NCBI GenBank assembly: GCA_002794785.1
Contig: NBBA01000007.1
Coordinates: forward strand, 744,001 to 808,000
Length of the DNA: 64,000 nt
Reading direction: 5' to 3'
Origin: Coniferiporia sulphurascens
Lineage: Eukaryota; Basidiomycota; Agaricomycetes; Hymenochaetales; Hymenochaetaceae
In this document: positions 10,284 to 20,800 of the stretch, piece by piece
How positions within the stretch are numbered: the first letter of the stretch is position 1
Layout of the letters: every line of letters starts with the position of its first letter
Position numbers and translations under genes: made by a program
The notes under the pieces: generated by a model
What the model saw: only the letters and a program-made list of their open reading frames with translations
Databases searched by the model: none
What the model was told of the DNA's origin: nothing

Positions 10284-10540
10284 TCTTAAAATCTACGCAC
10301 GTTGTGGCAGATGATGAGGTGCAGTGGTGAAGTTCAGGCAAGGTGGGTTATCAGCATAAACCGATGTATTTCTAGGGCGAGACCAGCTCCCCTTATATAC
10401 ACGTTCCGTGGGCTAGTACTACTATAACTATCTAGCTCCTATATCGTATGGCGTTATTGTTGCATTATCGTTCACTTAGTAAGGTGATTGGTCTTATGAC
10501 CATGTACTATATTTATATCGTTCGTTATATTTATTTAATA
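10284..10540 (-). mobile_element. 3' LTR of copia copy 2
   Basis: 257 bp, TCTTAAAATC...TTTATTTAATA on plus. It is followed by the polypurine tract (CTCCCCTTC on plus, 10,541-10,549). A TATA-like TTATATAC lies near 10,393-10,400. Confidence 0.95.
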
Positions 10541-10547
10541 CTCCCCT

Positions 10548-13500
10548 TCAAACTTTTACTAGGCGGAGTAGACTTGTAAAACGTTTGATTAATTCAATCG
10601 TTAGCACTTTCGTCATAATATCAGCCTTTTGCTGTCCAGTTGGAATATATGAAACTGATATGGTTTCATTCTCAATATAATCTCGTAAAAAATCTTTTTG
10701 TATATCAATGTGTTTTGTTCTTTGCATATATTTTTGTTCTGTTGAATTTACTATCATTATGGCTGCTTGATTATCACATAATATTTTTGTAGGTGTATCC
10801 AAGGTCTGCAGTACCTCTTCAACCAGTCTTCTTAGCCATATTGCTTCTTTTACTCCATGAGTTAAAGCTTGTAGTTCAGCTTCGCATACTGATAGTGACA
10901 CTAATTCTTGTTTTTTGCTTGACCATGATGTTGTTGCATTTCCTATTTGGAATATATATCCTGATATTGCTTTATGGCCTTCCTGTGTCATTCCGTCGGC
11001 ATCGGTATATCCGATTAACTTGATTGGTTCTTTTCCTCCGAGTATTAGCCAATAATCGTTCGTTCCTTTTAAATATTTGAAGCAGTGTTTTACTGCATTG
11101 TAATGTTCAATACTAGGTTTATTTAAATGCCTAGCAAATTGACCTGTTGCGAATGATATGTCAGGTCTCGTACAATCTGCTGCGTATCGTAACGCTCCAA
11201 CCATGTTCATATATGGTATTTGGTTCATGAAGTTTAATTCTTCATTAGTTGGGTTTTCGAGTGATTTTAACACTTGACCAGGTGTCATTGGTGTTCGTAC
11301 CGTTGCAGCGTCTTTTAGTTTATATTTTTCTATTATATTATTAATATAATGTTTTTGTCTTAATTTTATGATTCTTTCATCTCGGTTTCTTTCAATTTCA
11401 ATACCGAGTAACCAATGTATATCGTTTCCGTCAGTAAATTTTACATGTTTTTCTATTTCGTTTTTAAAGGCTTTTATTATTATTAAATTTAAGCCGCATA
11501 TCGTTATGTCGTCAACATGTATGAAAAGTATAAGAATTGTTTTTCCTTTATCTTTTCTTAAAAATACTGCGTTATCTTGGACTGCTCTTGTTAGTCCTAT
11601 TCCGATTAATATTTCTGATAATTTTTTATACCATCGTCTGCCTGCTTGCTTTAATCCGTATAAGGCTTTGTTTAATTTTAAAACTTGTCCAGGTTTTATT
11701 TCAATTAGATTTCCTGGTGGTGGTTTTATGTATATGTTTTCGTCTTTTTCTAATTCACCATATAGGTAAGCTGATTTTATATCGATTTGGTGAATTTTGT
11801 AATTGTTTGTTGCGCTCCAACTTAATATAGTTCTTACTGTAGCTAATCGTGCTACTGGAGCGAATGTGTCGTTTGAGTAGTAGTCTATGCCTTCTTTCTG
11901 GGCAAATCCTTGAACTACTAATCTTGCTTTGTAACGTTCAATTTCTCCATTTGCTAATCTTTTTGTTTTGTAAACAAATCTTGTTCCGATTATGTTTGCT
12001 TCTTTTGGTGGATCAATGATTTTCCATGTGGATCTTTCGATTAACGTTTTTATTTCTTCTTTCATTGCCATGATCCACTGATTTGCGTCAATTCGATTGA
12101 TCGCTTGTTGATATGAATTTGGATCGCCTATTAATTCCGTATTGAATTGATTGAATTCCGTAAGATAAGCGACTGTATTTTGTTCATCAAAGTTTAGACC
12201 TAATGATCGTTTCGTTGGCTTAATAGTTCTTATTGGTCTTTCATTTGTTAATTCTTTTATTTGCTCGTTTTGTTTTTCTGTTATATTCTCCCCTTCAATT
12301 TTAGATGGTGGAGAATCTAAAAATTGTAAATTTCATTCGACTGATATTTTTCTATTATGATAGGTTCTATGACCTTTACTTTCTTCGTCAAATCCTAGCC
12401 ATTGTGCATATTTTCCTTTTGGTTGTAATTTATTTACGTCTTCTTGCCTTATTATGCAATATTGGCCGAATTCTTTTAAATCGTCTATGTTGTAATTTTC
12501 GTTGTATCGTTTAAAATATGGTGTTTTAAATTCAATAGCGCTCTTTGGCATTCTATTGTAAACGTAAGTACTGTATTTTACAGCTTCTCCCCATAGACTG
12601 GGTGGTAATTTTGCTTGTAGCAGATTTACTTGTGTATTATTTAGAATCGTTTGATGTGATTGTTCTGCTACTCCGTTTTGTTGTGGCGTATTGTGAACAG
12701 TCAGCTTTCGTATTGTTCCATGTTTTTCTAAATATTCAGTGAATTGTTTACTTAAAAATACTGTGTTGTTATCGCTTTGTAATATTTTTATTTTTATATT
12801 AAATTGTGTATTGAGCATAGTAGCCCAAGTCGTATAAGCATTTAAACCCTCATCTTTTGTTTTTAATAAAATCATTTTTATCCATCTTGTAGCGTTGTCT
12901 ACAAGTGTTAGAAGATATTTATATCCTCCTATAGCATGTGTGGATGCTGGACCCCATATGTCCATATGTATGTGATCGCCAAATTTTTCGGCTAACTTTG
13001 AAATGCGTAATTTTGGGATTTGCATTCTTTTTATATTTGCTTGTATGCAGATTGTGCATTGAGTTTCGTCATAATTTGATATTTTATTATTTGTAATTTG
13101 ATCTTCTTTTAATAATCGTTTTATGTAAGCATAACTTATATGCCCGAGTTTTTTGTGAAGTTCAAATAATGTTACATTTTTTGTAGCCGCTTGTACATTG
13201 TTATTAAATATACTATACAATCCATTTGTGCTTTTAATTTTTCCGCATAAAGATCCATTAGGATACTTTATTGTGCATTCATTTGTTTTATAAATAAATT
13301 CATAGCCGTCTTGACATAGAAGTCCTTGAGAGACTAATGTCATATTCATTTTAGGATTGTAGTATATGTTTGATAGTATTATGACACTTACCGAGTGTCC
13401 GTTGGGGATGTAAAGCTTAAGATCCCCTACTATGTTTGCCATAAACGTTGTTTTATTGGCGGCCGTTATCGTGATCGTGTCGGTTTTATATGTATTTCGT

Positions 13501-15394
13501 AATCGATTTAGATATGGTGTTAAATGTATCGTTGCACCAGTGTCAATTATATCCATTGAGGAATAAATATTGTTAGCAATTTTTTCTGTTGTTATAACGT
13601 TAATGCTTACGTTTAAATTATTGTCATCCACGTCTTCCATGGCGCTGTCGTAGTTTCCTATTTTGTCAAGGAAGTTGTTATAAGAATATATTGGGAATTC
13701 TCCCATGTCGAAATCGTTATCGTCGACTTCGGTTATGAAGGTGCCAATTTCACCTTGGCCGATTACGGCGCTTAGTTTGATTCGAGAGCTCGATGCAACG
13801 TTTGTTGCTGCTGCTGCTGCGGTATGTTTAGCCTGGGCCACACTTGCCCCAGTCGATGTCGGTGCCGCTGACGCACCCGTTTCCTTCCCTTTTCCTTTGT
13901 CGTCGTTCGCGTCCTCTTTTTTCTTCTGAGCTGCCTTCGTCCATTCTGTTTTTGGCGCCCAGCAGTCTCGACTAAAGTGCCCTAGTTTGTTACAATTGTA
14001 GCACTTAATAATGTGTGATTGTTGGTTAGGGGAATATCCCCCTCGTCCTCTTCCTCGCATATATCCTCCACGGCCTCTATAGCCGCGACCTCGTGGTTGT
14101 ACTCCGCGGCTGTTACCGCGTCCGTGGCCCCTAAAATAGGGGTGGTTCTGCTCGTCCTTGGGCAGGTGATTAGCTGCCGCTCCTGTTCTCTGATGATTTT
14201 TATGCCACCCCTCAAAGGCGTTTCTCAGTGCCGTTAGTAAAAATTGAGGGGTTAGTTCAATTTCATCTTTGTCTGGGTTCGTTTCATTGATTGTTTTAAT
14301 ATATAACTCACTCTGCATGAGTACGTATTGATATTGTTCGGGTGTTGCCCGCATAATAGCCGATATGTATGTCGACTCAGAAACTTTTACCCCTTGGGCT
14401 ATGAGTTCCTCATATTTATTGCTGAGGTTATCGAGTGTTCCATCGAAATGGCTGACATGACCTCTGATATCAAAAAGGGCAGCCTCGTTAAAGCCCTTTG
14501 TAATTGTTGTCTGGACGTTATATCGTCCGTCAAGCGCTTTGAGTAGCGCTGGAATATCTTTAGAGAAATTAAGATAATAAGCCAGTATTTTGTCGGGCAT
14601 AGTGCGCATAATGCCGTTATATAAAGCACTTGATATACCAGCCTCTCCAGTTCCTGGGGAGTTAATGAGCAAGTTACCGTAACCTGCACTCTCGATTGCA
14701 CTTCGGACTCTGTAGTTCCAGAGTTTGTAGTTTCTGTGCCCGTCGAGTTTCTCAATTCCGTTGAAGAATTTCTGGAGTTCCGCGAGTTTAGTTGCCATAC
14801 TTGGTTCATCTTCCTCGGTATCGTTAGCGTCTGAATCGTCAGGATCAGATGGTTCTGATGGCTCACGTGATGGGTTATTTTTGGATTCTTCGGAGTTTTC
14901 TTCTTCGTTATCTTCTTTTTTATCGTTGTCTTCTTTTTTATCGCTTTCTTCTTCTGGCTTAATATAAGGGTTATCAATTTTAAATTGAGCTTTTTCATTG
15001 GATCTGATATACCCAAATACGTACTTATTCGGTATCTGATTTCGGATGATTTTCCTTGATCTGATATTCCTAAATCTTTAGCATGATTCGTTAGTTCCGT
15101 TTTATAATCAGCTCTAATTTTTGCTTTTTCGTCTTTGGTAGCATTATCATACCTGTTTATTCAATCTTGGATTTGTTGTTCTGTTCCATTAATTGGTATT
15201 TGTCTTAGGTTACATTGAATTATTAAATCAACTAACCTTTTGCTATCTTTGGCTTTTTGAATTTTTTCTTCGAGTTCTTCGATAGTAGATGACTGTGTAT
15301 ACGTTATTTTTAGTTCGTTAGCTATTATTCGTAATCCTGATAATTTTTGCAAATGTGTTTGCTCACGAGTGTTTGGTTTCTGTCCATCAGACAT
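10548..15394 (-). pseudogene. Copia gag-pol of copy 2, broken by two stops and a frameshift
   Basis: Same polyprotein as copy 3. Starting from Met at 15,394, the frame ends at a TGA near 15,161 where copy 3 has CGA (Arg). Near 14,998 one base is missing, shifting the acidic gag segment. From 14,798 the frame is open through gag, zinc knuckle, DTGA protease and integrase to a second TGA near 12,333, again at a CGA codon of copy 3. From there RT and RNase H run open to the normal end at 10,548. Both nonsense changes are C to T at CpG. All catalytic motifs remain readable, including HVDD and DADG. Confidence 0.93.
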
Positions 15395-15463
15395 AGTTTC
15401 ATTTTTCGAGGATGTATAATTTTGTTAATCGTTTCGTTAGTTGTAGAGTCAAGGCTCATAACT

Positions 15464-15720
15464 TCTTAAAATCTACGCACGTTGTGGCAGATGATGAGGT
15501 GCAGTGGTGAAGTTCAGGCAAGGTGGGTTATCAGCGTAAACCGATGTATTTCTAGGGCGAGACCAGCTCCCCTTATATACACGTTCCGTGGGCTAGTACT
15601 ACTATAACTATCTAGCTCCTATATCGTATGGCGTTATTGTTGCGTTATCGTTCACTTAGTAAGGTGATTGGTCTTATGACCATGTACTATATTTATATCG
15701 TTCGTTATATTTATTTAATA
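15464..15720 (-). mobile_element. 5' LTR of copia copy 2
   Basis: 257 bp, nearly identical to 10,284-10,540. The adjoining primer-binding site (15,453-15,463) reads AGTTATGAGCC on minus, one C-to-T change on plus from the copy 3 site. Confidence 0.95.
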
Positions 15721-16752
15721 CTGAGGATCTGGGATTCCCAGATGGGGAATCCTATGGGAGAGCCCCTCACAGGCCATTCAGGCTATGTCTGGTCTGTTGC
15801 CTACTTCCCTGATGGAAGACACATTGTGTCTGGCTCAGGAGACAAGACCTTGAGGATCTGGAATGCCCAGACAGGGGATCCTGTGGGAGAGCCCCTCACA
15901 GGTCATTCAGACTCTGTCACATCTGTTGCCTACTCCCCTGATGGAAGACACATTGTGTCAGGCTCAGGAGACAACACCCTGAGGATCTGGGATGCCCAGA
16001 CAGGGAATTCTGTGGGAGAGCCCCTCACAGGCCAGTCAGACTATGTCAGGTCTGTTTGTTACTCCCCTGATGGAAGACACATTGTGTCTGGCTCAGATGA
16101 CAACACCCTAAGAATCTGGGATGCCCAGACAGGGAATCCTGTGGGAGAGTCCCTCACAGGTCATTCAGACTACATCAGGTCTGTTTGCTACTCCCCTGAT
16201 GGAAAGTATATTGTGTCTGGCTCACATGACAAGACCCTGAGGATCTGGGATTCCCAGACTGGGAATCCTGTGGGAGAGCCCCTCACAGGTCATTCAAACT
16301 GGGTCAGATCTGTTGCCTACTCCCCTGATGGAAGATACATTGTATCTGGCTCAGGAGACAAGGCCCTGAGGGTCTGGGATGCCCAGACTGGGAATCCTGT
16401 GGGTGAGCCCCTCCTTGGTCATTCAGGCTATGTCTTGTCTGTTGCCTACTCCCCTGATGGAAGACACATAGTGTCTGGCTCAGAAGACAAGACCATGAGG
16501 ATCTGGGGCATGGATGTTGTACAAGCAGGTTTTGAAGTCACAGGGCAACATCCTCTTAAGAGGATTGATGATGATGGATGGATAAGGGACGCATCGGACA
16601 ACCTCTTACTGTGGGTCCCACTCATGTACCGTATTGGCTTGCGTGATATGTCCAAAATACGCATGCCGAAAAATCAGCCTATACATCTGAATTGGGAGAG
16701 GCTAATGGAGTATAGCGGTTCATCCTGGACCAATACTTTGAAGCAATCCTAG
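15721..16752 (+). pseudogene. NWD (WD40-repeat) gene, segment 2: repeats 4-10 and C-terminus
   Basis: Continues repeat 4 (RIWDSQMGNPMGEPLTG) and adds six more 43-residue WD40 repeats, giving ten in all. They are nearly identical except just after GHS (DSVT, DYVR, DYIR, NWVR, GYVL) and after SGS (GDK, GDN, DDN, HDK, EDK). After the last repeat the protein departs into RIDDDGWIRDASDNLLLWVPLMYR and ends LKQS at a TAG (16,750-16,752). A tail with 'DGWI.....LLLWVP..YR' is usual at the end of basidiomycete NWD proteins. This part has no frame error, but the gene is severed from its N-terminus by copia copy 2, L2, the inversion and copia copy 1. Confidence 0.92.
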
Positions 16753-17577
16753 GTACGTTTGTCACCATGATAAGTAAGTCGTTTCTGACAGGCTACATTT
16801 TCATATCCGTTTCATGAATCCGTCACATCCAGTCCGTCTCTGATGTTGACTGCTTTCTTTACGCCTTACTCTTTTCATCATGTGTGGTTTCTTACCTGTT
16901 TGTACTTGTAATTTGATAGCGTTTCTCCTCCATGCAATATTTTTGTACGTGTGCGTGATGATTCTTTAGGCTACGATCGCGCACGGGCTCAGACGTTCCA
17001 GCGCAGCAGCCTGAGGTAATGTTCCGCTGAGCACTCTTTGCTAAGCATTTGCGGATTAACCCGAAGAAGTAATTCCAAAACGTGAGATGGACATTGCTTA
17101 CACACACGAAGAGTAGTAGGAGCCGTGAAATAACGTGAGTTATGTTCTCGTTTTGCCGAATATAAGCCCTTTATGTTTTCATGCTCCTGGATATCATTCG
17201 AAGTCGGTGACAAGCGAAACTGGCTCCCCTGTTGGAGACGGCAGACCACGAACGCACTATACAGCCTACAATGACGTATGCCAGACGCATTTAAGAGTAT
17301 ATTTGAGCGGAGTAAAACTGGTAGGTTGATTTGTAAATAGACGATATGGATAACAGGAGGCGTGCTAGACGCACCACCGATTGATTAGTATGCTTGCGTA
17401 CACTTAAAGCCACTCCCGTGACGGCTCCCCTAGTGTCTGTACAGAATACTATGACTGTCTTTCTCGCTTACCGCCATACTCACCACACTCATCTGGAACG
17501 GAGGCAAGGCTGACGCACGCAGCTCCTGAAGCGAGAGGCGGGGAATAAGTTGACGGCTAGTTGAGTACCTTTCTTTT
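16753..17577. other. Non-coding stretch downstream of the NWD gene
   Basis: About 825 bases of mixed composition without any convincing reading frame or repeat. It presumably holds the NWD 3' end and intergenic DNA. Nothing else is recognised. Confidence 0.5.
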
Positions 17578-17582
17578 CTTCC

Positions 17583-17838
17583 TCTTAAAATCTATGCACG
17601 TTGTGGTAGATGATGAGGTGCGGTGGTGAAGTTCAGGCAAGGTGGGTTATCAGCGTAAACCAATGTATTTCTAGGGCGAGACCAGCTCCCCTTATATACA
17701 CGTTCCGTGGGCTAGTACTACTATAACTAACTAGCTCCTATCGTATGGTGTTATCGTTGCGTTATCGTTCACTTAGTAAGGTGGTTGTTCATATGACCAC
17801 GTACTATATTTATATCGTTCGTTATATTTAATTTAATA
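17583..17838 (-). mobile_element. 3' LTR of copia copy 3
   Basis: 256 bp. It differs from the 5' LTR at four sites seen, each CG to TG or CA, which is about 98.4% identity. Confidence 0.95.
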
Positions 17839-17848
17839 CTCCCCTTCA
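17839..17848 (-). other. Polypurine tract of copia copy 3
   Basis: Reads TGAAGGGGAG on minus, directly upstream of the 3' LTR. The gag-pol stop codon TGA (17,848-17,846) is its first three bases, so coding sequence and priming site for the second DNA strand abut. Confidence 0.85.
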
Positions 17849-20800
17849 AACTTTTACTAGGCGGAGTAAACTTGTAAAACGTTTGATTAATTCTATCGTT
17901 AGCGCTTTCGTCATAATATCAGCCTTTTGCTGTCCAGTTGGAATATATGAAACTGATATTGTTTCATTTTCAATATAATCTCGTAAAAAATCTTTTCGTA
18001 TGTCAATATGTTTTGTTCGTTGCGTATATTTTTGTTCTGTTGAGTTTACTATTGTTATGGCTGCTTGATTATCACATAATATCTTTGTAGGTGTATTCAA
18101 GGTCTGCAGTACCTCTTCAACCAGTCTTCGTAGCCATATAGCTTCTTTTACTCCATGAGTTAAAGCTTGTAATTCTGCTTCGCATACTGATAATGACACT
18201 AATTCTTGTTTTTTACTTGACCAGGATGTCGTTGCGTTTCCTATTTGGAATATATATCCTGATATAGCTTTATGTCCTTCTTGTGTCATTCCATCAGCGT
18301 CGGTATATCTGATTAACTCGATTGGTTCTTTTCCTCCGAGTATTAACCAATAATCGTTCGTTCCTTTTAAATATTTAAAACAGTGTTTTACTGCATTGTA
18401 ATGTTCAATACTAGGTTTATTTAAATGCCTAGCAAATTGACCTGTTGCGAATGATATGTCAGGTCTCGTACAATCTGCTGCGTATCGTAACGCTCCAACC
18501 ATGTTCATATATGGTATTTGGTTCATGAAGTTTAATTCTTCATTAGTTGGGTTTTCGAGTGATTTTAACACTTGACCAGGTGTCATTGGTGTTCGTACCG
18601 TTGCAGCGTCTTTTAGTTTATATTTTTCTATTATATTATTAATATAATGTTTTTGTCTTAATTTTATGATTCTTTCATCTCGGTTTCTTTCAATTTCAAT
18701 ACCGAGTAACCAATGTATATCGTTTCCGTCAGTAAATTTTACATGTTTTTCTATTTCGTTTTTAAAGGCTTTTATTATTATTAAATTTAAGCCGCATATC
18801 GTTATGTCGTCAACATGTATGAAAAGTATAAGAATTGTTTTTCCTTTATCTTTTCTTAAAAATACTGCGTTATCTTGGACTGCTCTTGTTAGTCCTATTC
18901 CGATTAATATTTCTGATAATTTTTTATACCATCGTCTGCCTGCTTGTTTTAATCCGTATAAGGCTTTATTTAATTTTAAAACTTGTCCAGGTTTTATTTC
19001 AATTAGATTTCCTGGTGGTGGTTTTATGTATATGTTTTCGTCTTTATTTAATTCACCATATAAGTAAGCTGATTTAATATCGATTTGGTGAATTTTGTAA
19101 TTATTTGTTGCGCTCCAACTTAATATCGTTCTTACTGTAGCTAATCGTGCTACTGGAGCAAATGTGTCGTTTGAGTAGTAGTCTATGCCTTCTTTCTGGG
19201 CAAATCCTTGAACTACTAATCTTGCTTTGTATCGTTCGATTTCTCCGTTTGCTAATCTTTTTGTTTTGTAAACAAATCTTGTTCCGATTATGTTTGCTTC
19301 TTTTGGTGGATCAATGATTTTCCATGTAGATCTTTCGATTAACGTTTTTATTTCTTCTTTCATTGCCGAGATCCACTGATTTGCGTCAATTCTATTGATC
19401 GCTTGTTGATATGAATTCGGATCGCCTATTAATTCCGTATTGAATTGATTGAATTCCGTAAGATAAGCGACTGTATTTTGTTCGTCAAAGTTTAGACCTA
19501 ATGATCGTTTTGTTGGTTTAATATTTCTTATTGGTCTTTCATTTGTTAATTCTTTTATTTGCTCGTTTTGTTTTTCAGTTATATTCTCCCCTTCAATTTT
19601 AGATGGTGGAGAATCTAAAAATTGTAAATTTCGTTCGACTGTGATTTTTCTGTTGTGATAGGTTCTATGACCTTTACTTTCTTCGTCGAATCCTAACCAT
19701 TGTGCATATATTCCTTTTGGTTGTAATTTGTTTACGTCTTCTTGTTTTATTATGCAATATTGGCCGAATTCTTTTAAATCGTCTATGTTGTAATTTTCGT
19801 TATATCGTTTAAAATATGGTGTTTTAAATTCAATAGCGCTCTTTGGCGTTCTATTGTAAACGTAAGTACTGTATTTCACAGTTTCTCCCCATAAACTGGG
19901 TGGTAATTTTGCTTGTAGCAGATTTACTCGTGTATTGTTTAAAATCGTTTGATGTGATTGTTCTGCTACTCCGTTTTGTTGTGGTGTATCATGAACAGTC
20001 AGCTTTCGTATTGTTCCATTTTTTTCTAAATATTCAGTGAATTGTTTACTTAAAAACACTGTGTCGTTGTCGCTTTGTAATATTTTTATTTTTATATTGT
20101 ATTGTGTATTGAGCATAGTAGCCCATGTCGTATATGCATTTAAGCCCTCATCTTTTGTTTTTAATAAAATCATTTTTATCCATCTTGTAGCGTCGTCTAC
20201 AAGGGTTAGAAGGTATTTATATCCTCCAATAGCATGTGTGGATGCTGGACCCCATATGTCCATGTGTATGTGATCGCCAAATTTTTCGGCTAACTTTGAA
20301 AAACGTATTTTTGGGATTTGCATTCTTTTTATATTTGCTTCTATGCAAATTGTGCATTGAGTTTCGTCATAATTTGATATTTTTTGATTTGTAATTTGAT
20401 CTTCTTTTAATAGTCGTTTTATGTAAGCATAACTTATATGCCCGAGTTTTTTGTGAAGTTCAAATAATGTTACATTTTTTGTAGCTGCTTGTACATCATT
20501 GTTAAATATACTATACAATCCATTTGTATTTTTAATTTTTCCGCATAAAGATCCATTAGGATACTTTATTATGCATTCATTTTGTTTATAAATAAATTCG
20601 TAACCGTCTTGACATAGAAGTCCTTGAGAGACTAATGTCATATTCATTTTAGGATTGTAGTATACGTTTGATAATTTTATGACACTTACCGAGTGTCCGT
20701 TGGGGATGTAAAGCTTAAGATCCCCTACTATATTTGCCATAAATGTTGTTTTATTGGCGGCCGTTATCGTTATTGCGTCAGTTTTGTATGTGTTTCGTAA

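Larger units (their letters stand above)
10284..15720 (-). mobile_element. Ty1/copia retrotransposon, copy 2 (complete structure, mutated coding)
   Basis: This 5,437-bp element is inserted in WD40 repeat 4 with target duplication CTGAG. Its LTRs (10,284-10,540 and 15,464-15,720, 257 bp) differ at only two sites seen, both CpG to CpA, so the insertion is young. The coding region has two CGA-to-TGA stops and one frameshift, so the element is not autonomous, but its ends would allow mobilisation by copy 3. Confidence 0.96.

Noticed and set aside
9830..16510. CRISPR-like regular repeats of 129 bases
   Set aside because: The repeats are in-frame WD40 coding units with no spacers, in a fungal gene.
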